Shown here piece by piece: positions 1-8,923 of a DNA stretch of 64,000 bases. The stretch's first letter is position 1. Each line of letters begins with the position of its first letter. The DNA lies in the NCBI GenBank assembly GCA_902521315.1, contig CABYRH010000002.1:84076-148075 (forward strand). Reading direction: 5' to 3'. The position numbers and the translations under genes were made by a program. The notes under the pieces are model-generated. The model was not told the DNA's origin. It saw nothing but the letters and a program-made list of their open reading frames with translations, and made no database searches. This DNA is from an uncultured Alphaproteobacteria bacterium (GTDB lineage: Bacteria > Pseudomonadota > Alphaproteobacteria > HIMB59 > GCA-002718135).

Positions 1-1205
1 TACCTCTAACCAAAAAACAAATTGTTAATTTATTTAAAAAACAAAAGGTTGTAATTTTTAATTCTGAAAAAGTTAATTTAGAAGATTCAGAAGATAGATT
101 TCTTTACGAAAATATAAAAAGTAAAATTAATTTACCACCTTTTAATAATTCTGCTGTAGACGGTTATGCTATTTTAAAAAGAGATTTAAAAACAAAAAAA
201 ATTTTTTTTTGCAACAGACGAATAGCTGCTGGAGATAACAAAAATATAAAAGTAAAATCTGGTGAAGCAGTAAGAATTTTTACTGGCGCAAAAATGCCTA
301 CAAATTCATCAACTATAGTTATGCAGGAAAATACATACAAGAAAGGAAATAAAATTTATTTAATTAAAATTCCAAAATTTGGAGATAATTATAGATTAAA
401 GGGTGAAGATATAAAAAAAAACCAAAAAATATTGGAAAAGGGATCTAAATTAAATCAACAAAATATAAATTTAATTGCTGCTACTGGTATTAGTAAAATA
501 AAAGTATTTAAAAAAATTAAAATTGGTTTCTTTACAAGTGGTAATGAATTACGAAAACCAACTAAAAATTTAAAAAATTCTGAAATTAATAATTCAAATT
601 ATTATAGTTTAAATAATTTACTCGATAAGAATTTTATAGAAAAAAAATATTGTGGAAATCTCAAAGATAATTTTAAATCTATTAAAAACAAAATTTGTAA
701 TACTTCAAAAAAATTTAATGTAATAATAACTGCTGGCGGTGCATCTGTTGGTGATGAAGATCATTTAATTAAAGTTTTATCTGAAATAGGTAAGGTATAT
801 TTTTGGAGAGCAGCAATTAAACCAGGAAGACCAATTGCAGTTGGAAAAATAAATAAGTGCTTCATAATTTGCTTACCAGGTAATCCAGTTTCTGTTCAAT
901 TACTATATGCAATGTTAGTAAAACCATTAATAGAAAAAATATCTGGTGGAAATTTTAAGCTCCCATCTTCAAGTAAAATTACAGCAAATTTTTCTATGAA
1001 GAAAAAAACAAACAGAATGGAGTGGTTACGCGTAAATAAAGAAACTATAAATAATAAAAATATTGCAAATAAATTTCCTAAACAAGGTTCTGGAATGATT
1101 AGTTCTATATCTTATTCAGATGGTATAATTGAAATTGATGAAAATGTTTCTCAAGTAAACAAAGGAGATATATTTGATTTTTATAGTTACGAAAGTTTAT
1201 TTTAA
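1..1205 (+). CDS. moeA: Molybdopterin molybdenumtransferase MoeA, 5' end cut by window
   Basis: MoeA inserts molybdate into adenylylated molybdopterin to finish the molybdenum cofactor in the cytoplasm. The frame is open from base 3. Upstream of the first internal ATG (294) it already encodes family motifs: an LPPFNNSAVDGYA stretch near 130-170 and a GEAVRIFTGAKMP stretch near 260-300. The gene therefore starts left of the window. Further on are GGASVGDEDH (about 733-762) and LPGNPVSV (about 874-897), both typical of the MoeA central domain, then the C-terminal beta domain. Its last four bases overlap the convergent tusA-like gene. The formate dehydrogenase downstream is an obvious client. 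Confidence 0.93.
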   Translation, partial: PLTKKQIVNLFKKQKVVIFNSEKVNLEDSEDRFLYENIKSKINLPPFNNSAVDGYAILKRDLKTKKIFFCNRRIAAGDNKNIKVKSGEAVRIFTGAKMPTNSSTIVMQENTYKKGNKIYLIKIPKFGDNYRLKGEDIKKNQKILEKGSKLNQQNINLIAATGISKIKVFKKIKIGFFTSGNELRKPTKNLKNSEINNSNYYSLNNLLDKNFIEKKYCGNLKDNFKSIKNKICNTSKKFNVIITAGGASVGDEDHLIKVLSEIGKVYFWRAAIKPGRPIAVGKINKCFIICLPGNPVSVQLLYAMLVKPLIEKISGGNFKLPSSSKITANFSMKKKTNRMEWLRVNKETINNKNIANKFPKQGSGMISSISYSDGIIEIDENVSQVNKGDIFDFYSYESLF

Positions 1206-1453
1206 TTATTAATTTTAAATTTATAACGAATTACAATTTTATCTTTAATTTTTTTACAACTTAAATATTCATAGTTGGACTGATCACAATAATGTTCAAA
1301 GTCCGCTTCAGCCAAAGGATCAGTTGCAATAATTTTAATAATTGTATCCTTGTTTAATTCTGAAGCAAGTTTCCTAGCCTTAAGCACGGGTATAGGACAT
1401 TCTGTACCACTAGTATCAAGAACTAATTCTTCATTTTCAACTGAATCTTTCAT
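1202..1453 (-). CDS. tusA: TusA/SirA-family sulfur carrier protein
   Basis: Small (83 aa) cytoplasmic sulfur-relay protein. The family signature CPIPVLKARK begins at Cys19, the residue that carries the persulfide. In characterised bacteria TusA-like proteins feed sulfur to tRNA thiolation and to molybdenum-cofactor synthesis or formate dehydrogenase maturation. Here it is convergent with moeA (4-bp overlap) and divergent from the formate dehydrogenase operon, 40 bp away. That context favours a molybdoenzyme role over tRNA modification, which is an inference. The exact paralogue (TusA, YedF or YeeD type) cannot be settled from sequence alone. Confidence 0.85.
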   Translation of the reverse strand: MKDSVENEELVLDTSGTECPIPVLKARKLASELNKDTIIKIIATDPLAEADFEHYCDQSNYEYLSCKKIKDKIVIRYKFKINN

Positions 1454-1477
1454 AGTTTTCTTATACTTAATATATAG

Positions 1478-1483
1478 TATAAT
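1478..1483 (+). promoter_or_regulatory. Candidate -10 box of the formate dehydrogenase operon
   Basis: A perfect TATAAT lies in the 40-bp gap between the divergent tusA-like and fdh genes, 10 bases before the ATG at 1494. No good -35 is visible and there is no Shine-Dalgarno, so the transcript could be leaderless or nearly so. Given the AT content this may be chance. Confidence 0.35.
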
Positions 1484-1493
1484 ATTAATTGGA

Positions 1494-3197
1494 ATGGATA
1501 AATTTGTTTCTCAAACAGAAACTTCTTTAAAAAAGAAGAAAAAACGTTGGACTCCAAAAGGAAGACAAGTCGAAGATAAATATTTAGATGAAGTTTCTAA
1601 ATTGTTTTCTGGATTAATATTTAAGCGAGATGAATTAATAGAGTATTTGCATAAATTACAGGATAAATTTGGTGTTTTGTACGATAAACATCTAGTAGCT
1701 TTATCTACTATTATTAACTTACCACTTTCTGAAATTTATGAAGTTGCAACTTTTTATGCTCACTTTAATATTGTTAAAGATAGTAAAGATTATAACCCAG
1801 TGAATGTTATAAGAGTTTGCGAAAGTTTAACGTGTGAATTGTTTGGCGCACACAAATTACTTCAAGATATAAAAAAATTAGAAAATAAAAATATAAAAGT
1901 TGTACCTGGGCCATGCATGGGAAGATGTAATGTTGCTCCTACTGTCTGCGTAGGAAAAAATTATGTTGATGTGGCTAATTTTGATAAAGTTAAAAAATCA
2001 ATCGATGAAAAAAGTTTTGAACCCTTCATTCCAGATTATATAAATTTATCTGCTTATAAAAAAAATGGCGGTTATGAAATTGCGAACAAAATACGTAATG
2101 GGGTAATTTCAAAAAAACAAGTTTTGGATTCATTAAATGAAAGCGGATTGAAAGGGAAGGGTGGTGCTGGATTTCCTACAGGAAAAAAATGGGAAATTGT
2201 TTCAAATTACAATGGTAAAAAATATGTTGCTGTTAATGGTGATGAAGGTGAACCAGGAACATTTAAAGATAGGTCATATTTAGAAAGTGATCCACATAGA
2301 TTTTTAGAAGGAGCTTTAATTGCCTCCTATTTTATAAATGCTGATAAAGTTTACATTTATATGAGAGATGAATATCCAGCAGTTATAAAAATTTTACTTG
2401 ATGAAATAAATAAAATGGAAGATGAAGAAATAATTCCAAGAGACTTTTTCATAGTAAGAAGAGGGGCAGGAGCCTATATCTGTGGAGAAGAATCAGCAAT
2501 GATAGAAAGTATTGAAGGCAAGAGGGGACTGCCAAGGCATAGACCTCCTTATGTGGCTGAAATTGGTTTATTTGGATCTCCTACTTTAACAAATAATTTA
2601 GAAACTCTTTTTTGGGTTAGAGATATAATTGAAAAAGGAGCAAAGTGGTTTGCTGAAAAGGGGTCCAATGGAAATAAGGGTTTTCATAGTTTTTCAGTAT
2701 CAGGAAGAGTAAAGAAACCTGGAGTAAAAGTTGCCCCAGCCGGTATAACAATTCAACAATTAATTGATGAGTATTGTGATGGTATGGCAGATGGACATAC
2801 TTTTAAAGGATACCTTCCTGGAGGTGCATCAGGTGGTATTCTTCCCGCCACAATGAATGATATTCCACTTGATTATGGATCGAAAGAATTAATGGATGCC
2901 GGATGTTTTTTAGGTTCAGCGGCAGTAGTTGTTTTATCGGATCAAGACAATATGAAAGATGTTGCACTTAATTTACTAAAATTTTTTGAAGAGGAAAGTT
3001 GTGGTCAATGTACACCATGCCGTTCCGGTACGGAGAAAACTGTAAAATTAATGCAAGAAAAAAATTGGAACAAGGAAAAATTAAAAGATTTAAGTGAAGT
3101 TATGGCTCAAGCATCGATATGTGGTTTAGGACAAGCTGCAACAAACCCATTAAATTCCGTTTTAAAATATTTTAGCAATGAAATAACTTATGACTAA
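1494..3197 (+). CDS. fdhB: NAD-dependent formate dehydrogenase beta subunit, NuoE-NuoF fusion
   Basis: 567 aa diaphorase subunit that passes electrons from the formate-oxidising subunit to NAD+. Residues about 25-180 match the NuoE 24-kDa fold, with 2Fe-2S ligands Cys109, Cys114, Cys141 and Cys145 (C-x4-C and C-x3-C). Residues about 200-560 match NuoF: GKGGAGFPTGKKW for NADH/FMN, GAGAYICGEESA, and a 4Fe-4S site in ESCGQCTPCRSG plus SICGLG. The frame is open upstream to 1350, but that lies inside the divergent gene, so the ATG at 1494 is chosen. The fused layout and size resemble the FDH1 beta subunit of methylotrophs. It overlaps the alpha subunit by 8 bp. Confidence 0.9.
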   Translation: MDKFVSQTETSLKKKKKRWTPKGRQVEDKYLDEVSKLFSGLIFKRDELIEYLHKLQDKFGVLYDKHLVALSTIINLPLSEIYEVATFYAHFNIVKDSKDYNPVNVIRVCESLTCELFGAHKLLQDIKKLENKNIKVVPGPCMGRCNVAPTVCVGKNYVDVANFDKVKKSIDEKSFEPFIPDYINLSAYKKNGGYEIANKIRNGVISKKQVLDSLNESGLKGKGGAGFPTGKKWEIVSNYNGKKYVAVNGDEGEPGTFKDRSYLESDPHRFLEGALIASYFINADKVYIYMRDEYPAVIKILLDEINKMEDEEIIPRDFFIVRRGAGAYICGEESAMIESIEGKRGLPRHRPPYVAEIGLFGSPTLTNNLETLFWVRDIIEKGAKWFAEKGSNGNKGFHSFSVSGRVKKPGVKVAPAGITIQQLIDEYCDGMADGHTFKGYLPGGASGGILPATMNDIPLDYGSKELMDAGCFLGSAAVVVLSDQDNMKDVALNLLKFFEEESCGQCTPCRSGTEKTVKLMQEKNWNKEKLKDLSEVMAQASICGLGQAATNPLNSVLKYFSNEITYD

Positions 3198-5943
3198 AGA
3201 GAAAACCAAATTTTATTTAAACGAAAAATTAGTTGAAGCAAATGCTCATGAAACTATTTGGCAAGTTGCAAATAGACTTGGAACAGAAATCCCACACTTA
3301 TGTTATTCAGATAAACCAGGCTATAGAGCAGATGGAAATTGTAGAGCATGTATGGTTGAAATTGAAGGAGAACGTGTTTTGGCTGCATCTTGTATTAGAA
3401 AACCAACTGATAGCATGAAAGTAAAAACTTCTTCAGAAAAGGCTAAAAAATCTAGAGAGTTAGTTTTTGAATTACTTTTAGCAGACCAGCCAAAGAAAGA
3501 AATTGCTCATGATAATAATTCTAACTTTTGGAAATGGATAGACAAAGTTGAAGTTAAAGAAAGTAGATTTCCAAAAAAAACTTCATGTCAGGCAGACGTT
3601 TCTCATCCTAGTATGGCTGTAAATTTAGATGCATGCATCCAATGTAATCTTTGTGTAAGAGCATGTAGAGAAGTTCAGGTCAACGATGTTATTGGAATGG
3701 CATATCGAGGAGAAAATTCTAAAATTGTATTCGATTTTGATGATCCAATGGGTGATAGCACATGTGTGGCATGTGGTGAATGTGTACAGGCTTGTCCTAC
3801 TGGAGCATTAATGCCAGCATCCATTGTAGATAAAGATGGTGTTGGCCATAGTAAGGTAGATAAAAAAATTGATAGCGTTTGTCCTTATTGTGGTGTGGGT
3901 TGTCAGATAGAATACAATGTAAAAGATAACAAAATTAAATACGTTAATGGTGTTGATGGTCCCGCAAACAAGAATAGATTATGTGTAAAAGGAAGATTTG
4001 GTTTTGATTATGTAAATAATCCAGAAAGACTTACAAAGCCATTGATTAGAATTAAAGATAAAGCAAAAGATTTACATCCAAACATTAATTTTTCAAATAT
4101 TCATGAATATTTTAGAGAAGCATCTTGGGATGAAGCTTTAGATTATGCAGCACAAGGATTTTTAAAACTTAAAAAACAAAGAAATGGTAAGAGTAATCTT
4201 GCAGGTTTTGGATCAGCTAAATGTTCAAATGAAGAAGCTTATTTATTCCAAAAATTAATCAGGACTGGTTTTAATACAAATAATGTTGATCATTGCACAA
4301 GACTTTGTCATGCGTCTTCTGTAGCTGCGTTATTGGAAACTATTGGTTCAGGAGCTGTTACTGCTCCATTTTATGAAGTTGAACATTCTGATGTGATAAT
4401 AGTCATAGGAGCAAATCCAACTGAAAACCATCCTGTTGCAGCAACTTTTTTTAAGAATGCTGCTAAAAAGGGTTCTAAATTAATTGTGATGGATCCCAGA
4501 GGTCATTCCTTAAAAAAACATGCAACTCATATGTTGCAATTTAAACCAGGATCAGACGTTGCTCTCTTAAACTCAATAATGAATGTGATTGTTGAAGAAA
4601 ATTTATTTAATTCCGAATATATTAAAAAACAAACTGAAGGATTTGAAAAATTAAGAAAACATTTAATGAATTATTCACCTGATATAATGGAAAATGAAAC
4701 AGGTATCGATCCAGAACTTATAAGAGAAGTAGCACGCTTATATGCCAATACAAATAAAGGAATAATTTTTTGGGGGATGGGGATTTCTCAACACACACAT
4801 GGTACCGACAATGCTAGATGTTTAATTTCTCTAGCTTTAATGACAGGTAATGTAGGAAAAAGAGGATCTGGTTTACACCCTTTAAGAGGACAAAATAATG
4901 TTCAAGGAGCGTCTGATGCAGGCCTTATACCAATGATGTACCCTGATTACCAATTAGTTGATAAAAATAATAATAAAGATTTTTTTGAAAAACTTTGGAA
5001 GACTTCTTTGGATGATAAAAAAGGTCTTACTGTTGTTGAAATTATGGATGCTATTCACGAGAATACAATTAAAGGTATGTATATACTTGGCGAAAATCCA
5101 GCTATGTCCGATCCTGATCTTAATCATGCAAGAGAAGCTCTACAAATGTTAGAACATTTAGTTGTTCAAGATATTTTTCTAACTGAAACAGCAACATACG
5201 CGGATGTTATCTTCCCAGCTTCAGCATGGCCTGAAAAAAATGGAACAGTGACTAATACTAATAGACAAGTACAGATGGGAAGAAAAGCTCTAGACTCTCC
5301 AGGTAAGGCTAAAGAAGATTGGTGGATAACAAACGAACTTGGAAAAAGAATGGGTTTAAATTGGAAATATAAACATCCCAAGGAAATTTATGAAGAAATG
5401 TCACTAACAATGCCATCATTGAACAACATATCTTGGGAAAGATTAGAAAATGAAAACTCTGTAACTTATCCAAGTAAATCTCCAACTACACCAGGAGATG
5501 AAATTGTTTTTGGTGATAAATTTCCCAATGAAAATGGTAAAGGTAAATTTGTTACAGCTAGTGTGACTGCACCAGATGAAGTACCTGATAAAGAATTTGC
5601 GATGATACTAACTACAGGAAGGCAATTAGAACATTGGCATACTGGAGCAATGACTAGAAAGGCATCAAATTTAGATGCTATCGAACCAGTGCCTTCAGTC
5701 TCAATATCACCAAAAGATATATTAAAAAATAATATGAAAGCTGGTGATAAAATAAAAGTATCAACTAGAAGGGGTTCTATATATATTAGAGTAAGACAAG
5801 ACAGGGCTATTCCTGAAGGGGTTATATTTATACCATTTTGCTATAATGAGTCTGCCGCTAATCTTTTAACTAACCCAGCTTTAGATCCTTATGGAAAAAT
5901 TCCTGAATTTAAATATTGTGCAGCAAAAATTGAAAAGTTATAA
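3190..5943 (+). CDS. fdhA: NAD-dependent formate dehydrogenase alpha subunit (Mo-bisPGD, Fe-S)
   Basis: 917 aa catalytic subunit oxidising formate to CO2. Domain order: N-terminal 2Fe-2S ferredoxin (cysteines in LCYSDKPGYRADGNCRAC), two 4Fe-4S clusters (CIQCNLCVRAC and CVACGECVQAC), the 4Fe-4S of the molybdopterin domain (CPYCGVGC), the large molybdopterin oxidoreductase domain, and a C-terminal MGD-binding domain. Cys373, in HCTRLCHASS, sits where E. coli FdhF has selenocysteine; the codon is TGT, so this is a cysteine enzyme. The following His is conserved. It forms an operon with the beta subunit. MoeA and a TusA-like carrier nearby would supply the cofactor. In this genome it probably burns formate from one-carbon units such as those made from sarcosine. 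Confidence 0.94.
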   Translation: MTKEKTKFYLNEKLVEANAHETIWQVANRLGTEIPHLCYSDKPGYRADGNCRACMVEIEGERVLAASCIRKPTDSMKVKTSSEKAKKSRELVFELLLADQPKKEIAHDNNSNFWKWIDKVEVKESRFPKKTSCQADVSHPSMAVNLDACIQCNLCVRACREVQVNDVIGMAYRGENSKIVFDFDDPMGDSTCVACGECVQACPTGALMPASIVDKDGVGHSKVDKKIDSVCPYCGVGCQIEYNVKDNKIKYVNGVDGPANKNRLCVKGRFGFDYVNNPERLTKPLIRIKDKAKDLHPNINFSNIHEYFREASWDEALDYAAQGFLKLKKQRNGKSNLAGFGSAKCSNEEAYLFQKLIRTGFNTNNVDHCTRLCHASSVAALLETIGSGAVTAPFYEVEHSDVIIVIGANPTENHPVAATFFKNAAKKGSKLIVMDPRGHSLKKHATHMLQFKPGSDVALLNSIMNVIVEENLFNSEYIKKQTEGFEKLRKHLMNYSPDIMENETGIDPELIREVARLYANTNKGIIFWGMGISQHTHGTDNARCLISLALMTGNVGKRGSGLHPLRGQNNVQGASDAGLIPMMYPDYQLVDKNNNKDFFEKLWKTSLDDKKGLTVVEIMDAIHENTIKGMYILGENPAMSDPDLNHAREALQMLEHLVVQDIFLTETATYADVIFPASAWPEKNGTVTNTNRQVQMGRKALDSPGKAKEDWWITNELGKRMGLNWKYKHPKEIYEEMSLTMPSLNNISWERLENENSVTYPSKSPTTPGDEIVFGDKFPNENGKGKFVTASVTAPDEVPDKEFAMILTTGRQLEHWHTGAMTRKASNLDAIEPVPSVSISPKDILKNNMKAGDKIKVSTRRGSIYIRVRQDRAIPEGVIFIPFCYNESAANLLTNPALDPYGKIPEFKYCAAKIEKL

Positions 5944-5950
5944 ATATTTT

Positions 5951-6073
5951 ATGATTAAAAAAACTTTAATTGTATTATTTCTTGTATTTAGTCCAATTAC
6001 AGCATGCTCTACATTAAGTGAAATAAATGAAAGAGTTAAAGGTGATGGAATTCCTTATATTCCTGGAATATAA
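5951..6073 (+). CDS. Putative 40-residue lipoprotein
   Basis: Starts 7 bases after fdhA and encodes about 40 aa. It has a Lys-Lys N-terminus, a hydrophobic stretch (LIVLFLVFSP) and a lipobox-like ITAC followed by a mature peptide of about 22 residues ending in YIPGI. That is the layout of a signal-peptidase-II lipoprotein. The frame is open upstream to 5891 inside fdhA, but only the ATG at 5951 gives a signal peptide at the N-terminus. No family is recognised. Function unknown; it may simply share the fdh transcript. Confidence 0.55.
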   Translation: MIKKTLIVLFLVFSPITACSTLSEINERVKGDGIPYIPGI

Positions 6074-6123
6074 TTTATTAAATTCTTGTCGAATTTATAA
6101 TTTAATATAAATGCAAATTTAAT

Positions 6124-6199
<76 letters not shown>

Positions 6200-6213
6200 T
6201 ATCTGTTTAATTT

Positions 6214-6978
6214 TTAGCTCGAGTAAAATTGAAATAAAGCAATCGATGTTGCATTAGAAACATTCAAACTATCAATTTCAAATTTTAAATTATTTTTCAT
6301 GTTTATCTGAATTATTTCATCACATTCCTTTTTTACTAATTCTCTAATACCTTTTCCCTCAGAACCAAAAACAAATACTGATTTTTGTGAAAAATTTAAT
6401 TTTAAATTATTATTTTTTGAACTGTCAAAGCCGTAAATCCAATAATTATTTTTTTTAAGAAAAGAAATAGCTCTTCTTATATTTGTAACTCTAATATAAT
6501 TTACAATTTCAGCAGCACCAGATGCTGATTTAAAAAGTGATGAAGTCAATTCTGGTGAATTATCTTTACCAACTATAATTCCAGCACAATCAAATAATGC
6601 ACATGATCTCATTATTGAGCCAATATTTTGAGGGTCAGTTACTTGATCTAAAATTAATATTACTGATTTTGCCTTCTTACTTTCTACTTTTACTAATTCT
6701 TCTAAACCTAGCCTTGCAAAATCTTTTGTTTTTAGGACTACTCCCTGTGTTGTGTTCTCATTTCCAAATCTTCTTATAAATTCATTTTGAGGCAGAATAG
6801 TAATTTTTTGTATTTTAGATTCATATTTTTTGGAAAAATTAATCTGATTTTTACTAATTATTAGCTCAATATGCTCTCTTTTATCATTTTGAAGAGCTGC
6901 TCTAACAGAATGTTGACCAAAAATTGAATGAATTCCTTGATTTTTAGTAGATTTATTATTTCTAAACTTAGTCATCAT
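6214..6978 (-). CDS. rlmB: 23S rRNA 2'-O-ribose methyltransferase, TrmH/RlmB family
   Basis: 254 aa SPOUT methyltransferase, probably modifying G2251 of 23S rRNA with S-adenosylmethionine. The N-terminal part (GIHSIFGQHSVRAAL) is the RNA-binding substrate domain. The C-terminal part has the SpoU motifs: DQVTDPQNIGSIMRS (motif 1), FVFGSEGKGIREL (motif 2) and SLNVSNATSIALF (motif 3, knot). Start is ATG at 6978 or the next codon, also ATG. Its stop faces tRNA-Thr 14 bp away. A role on tRNA instead of rRNA cannot be excluded, but the N-terminal extension favours RlmB. Confidence 0.88.
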   Translation of the reverse strand: MMTKFRNNKSTKNQGIHSIFGQHSVRAALQNDKREHIELIISKNQINFSKKYESKIQKITILPQNEFIRRFGNENTTQGVVLKTKDFARLGLEELVKVESKKAKSVILILDQVTDPQNIGSIMRSCALFDCAGIIVGKDNSPELTSSLFKSASGAAEIVNYIRVTNIRRAISFLKKNNYWIYGFDSSKNNNLKLNFSQKSVFVFGSEGKGIRELVKKECDEIIQINMKNNLKFEIDSLNVSNATSIALFQFYSS

Positions 6979-7100
6979 TTAATATCACAGATTTGTCTAA
7001 TTAATACAATCTAGATATGTACAAAATAGCATTTTTTGTCTAAAAGGCCGTTGCTTTTACGAATATACGTATTTTGCAAAGGTGAGGTTGCTGTTTTAGA

Positions 7101-7127
7101 TTGACATATATACTAATTAATTAGTAT
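7101..7127 (+). promoter_or_regulatory. Promoter of the tRNA-Tyr/tRNA-Gly/tuf transcript
   Basis: A perfect -35 TTGACA at 7101-7106 is followed after 15 bases by TAGTAT (7122-7127), placing transcription start about 10-12 bases before tRNA-Tyr. The rest of the 167-bp gap from 6979 shows no gene. This is the only strong promoter-like site ahead of the tuf-secE-nusG-rpl-rpo block. Confidence 0.6.
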
Positions 7128-7145
7128 TGGCCAATTTCTTCAAAC

Positions 7146-7231
7146 GGAGGGGTGGTCGAGTGGTTAAAGGCAGCGGACTGTAAATCCGCCCGCGTGAGCG
7201 TACGTAGGTTCGAATCCTACCCCCTCCACCA
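7146..7231 (+). tRNA. tRNA-Tyr (anticodon GTA)
   Basis: 86-nt class II tRNA: acceptor GGAGGGG/CCCCTCC, anticodon loop CTGTAAA, long variable arm between about 7188 and 7204, T-arm GTAGG-TTCGAAT-CCTAC, encoded CCA. It begins the tRNA-Tyr/tRNA-Gly/tuf/tRNA-Trp string known from many proteobacteria. Confidence 0.96.
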
Positions 7232-7289
7232 TTATGGAGGTAATGGGATGAAAGCATTAAAGTGAGTGTGTGAAGCAGTCAGTTTAGTT

Positions 7290-7363
7290 GCGGGTGTAGC
7301 TTAGTGGTAAAGCTCCAGCCTTCCAAGCTGGCTACGAGGGTTCGATTCCCTTCACCCGCTCCA
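7290..7363 (+). tRNA. tRNA-Gly (anticodon TCC)
   Basis: 74-nt cloverleaf: acceptor GCGGGTG/CACCCGC, anticodon stem CCAGC/GCTGG with loop CTTCCAA giving TCC, T-arm GAGGG-TTCGATT-CCCTT, encoded CCA. It lies 58 bp after tRNA-Tyr and 26 bp before tuf. Confidence 0.95.
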
Positions 7364-7389
7364 TAACAAAATATTATTGGGGTAAAAAA

Positions 7390-8580
7390 ATGGCTAAAGC
7401 AAAATTCGAAAGAAACAAACCGCATTGTAACATAGGTACTGTTGGTCACGTTGACCACGGTAAAACAACATTAACTGCTGCTATAACAAAAATATTAGCA
7501 GAGTCAGGTGGAGCAGAATTTACAGATTACGCAAACATCGACAAAGCACCTGAAGAAAGAGAACGTGGTATTACAATATCTACTGCACATGTTGAATATG
7601 AAACTGAAGCAAGACATTATGCCCACGTTGATTGTCCTGGACACGCAGATTATGTTAAGAACATGATTACTGGTGCAGCTCAAATGGATGGCGGTATATT
7701 AGTTGTTAATGCAGCCGATGGACCAATGCCTCAAACAAGAGAACACATACTTTTAGCTAGACAAGTAGGTGTACCTGCTCTCGTTGTATACATGAATAAA
7801 GTTGATCAAGTAGATGACAAAGAATTAATTGATCTAGTTGAGATGGAAATTAGAGAACTTCTAACCTCATATGAATTCCCAGGTGATACTATCCCAATCA
7901 TTAAGGGTTCAGCTTTAGCAGCTCTTGAAGGTAGAGACGATGAAATTGGAAAAAATTCAATTATGGAATTAATGAAAGCAGTTGATGAACATATACCACA
8001 ACCTAGCAGACCTGTAGATCAGCCTTTCTTAATGCCAGTTGAGGATGTATTTTCAATTTCTGGTAGAGGTACAGTTGTAACTGGAAGAATTGAACAAGGT
8101 CAAGTTAAGGTTGGAGAGGAAATTGAAATCCTAGGAATAAGAGATCCTCAAAAAACTACTTGTACGGGAGTTGAAATGTTTAGAAAACTTCTAGACTCTG
8201 GTGAAGCTGGAGACAATGTGGGTGTTCTTCTTCGTGGTACAAAAAGAGAAGAAGTTGAACGTGGTCAAGTATTAGCAAAACCTGGATCAATAAAACCTCA
8301 TACTAAATTTAAAGCAGAAGCATATGTATTAAAAAAAGAAGAAGGTGGAAGACATACACCTTTCTTTTCAAATTACAGACCTCAATTCTACTTTAGAACA
8401 ACTGATGTAACTGGAACAATTAAATTACCAGAAGGAACCGAAATGGTAATGCCTGGTGATAATATTGCTATGGAAGTTACTCTTTTGTCTCCAATTGCAA
8501 TGGATAAAGGTTTAAAATTTGCAATAAGAGAAGGTGGAAGAACAGTTGGCGCTGGAGTAGTTGCTGAAATTATTGAATAG
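7390..8580 (+). CDS. tuf: Elongation factor Tu
   Basis: 396 aa GTPase delivering aminoacyl-tRNA to the ribosome. GTP-binding motifs are GHVDHGKT (about residues 19-26), DCPGH (about 81-85) and NKVD (about 136-139). Domain 2 and 3 beta barrels follow, and the length is typical. It is embedded in the tRNA string upstream of secE. The usual second position, between fusA and rpsJ, is empty here, so this may be the only tuf copy in the genome. Confidence 0.99.
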   Translation: MAKAKFERNKPHCNIGTVGHVDHGKTTLTAAITKILAESGGAEFTDYANIDKAPEERERGITISTAHVEYETEARHYAHVDCPGHADYVKNMITGAAQMDGGILVVNAADGPMPQTREHILLARQVGVPALVVYMNKVDQVDDKELIDLVEMEIRELLTSYEFPGDTIPIIKGSALAALEGRDDEIGKNSIMELMKAVDEHIPQPSRPVDQPFLMPVEDVFSISGRGTVVTGRIEQGQVKVGEEIEILGIRDPQKTTCTGVEMFRKLLDSGEAGDNVGVLLRGTKREEVERGQVLAKPGSIKPHTKFKAEAYVLKKEEGGRHTPFFSNYRPQFYFRTTDVTGTIKLPEGTEMVMPGDNIAMEVTLLSPIAMDKGLKFAIREGGRTVGAGVVAEIIE

Positions 8581-8617
8581 TTTTAGAGACCGCTCTATTA
8601 GTTAGCCAAATCTTATT

Positions 8618-8693
8618 AGGAGTGTAGCTCAACTGGTAGAGCACCGGTCTCCAAAACCGGGGGCTGCGGGTTCAAGTCCTGCCACTCCTGCCA
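8618..8693 (+). tRNA. tRNA-Trp (anticodon CCA)
   Basis: 76-nt cloverleaf: acceptor AGGAGTG/CACTCCT, anticodon stem CCGGT/ACCGG with loop CTCCAAA giving CCA, T-loop TTCAAGT, encoded CCA. It lies between tuf and secE, a classic position for tRNA-Trp. Confidence 0.96.
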
Positions 8694-8707
8694 AGAGAAA
8701 CGAAATT

Positions 8708-8923
8708 ATGAATATTGAAAAAAAGAAAACATCACCAGCTCTTTTTGTAAGACAAGTTAGACAAGAATTACAAAAAGTAACTTGGCCTCAAAGAAGAGAT
8801 ACATTTATTTCTTCTGCAATAGTTATATTATTAATAATATTATTCTCTTTATTTTTTCTTTTAACTGATCAAATATGGTCTTTTTCAATAAAAAAAATAA
8901 TTGAAATAGGTTCAGGTTTTTAA
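8708..8923 (+). CDS. secE: Preprotein translocase subunit SecE
   Basis: 71 aa single-span SecE that clamps SecY in the inner membrane. The amphipathic segment FVRQVRQELQKVTWP is the conserved SecE signature, followed by a hydrophobic span at about residues 38-58. The short, one-span form is normal for most bacteria. Its stop overlaps the nusG start by one base, so the two are translationally coupled. Confidence 0.95.
   Translation: MNIEKKKTSPALFVRQVRQELQKVTWPQRRDTFISSAIVILLIILFSLFFLLTDQIWSFSIKKIIEIGSGF

Noticed and set aside
1350-1493. N-terminal extension of the formate dehydrogenase beta subunit
   Set aside because: Those codons lie antisense to the TusA-like gene and do not match the family; ATG 1494 is preferred.
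4306-4308. Possible selenocysteine in formate dehydrogenase alpha
   Set aside because: The codon is TGT (Cys373), and no TGA or SECIS-like stem is needed.
6080-6096. AAATTC/GAATTT hairpin as terminator of the fdh operon
   Set aside because: Stem is six or seven A/T-rich pairs without a T-run; expected by chance at this base composition.
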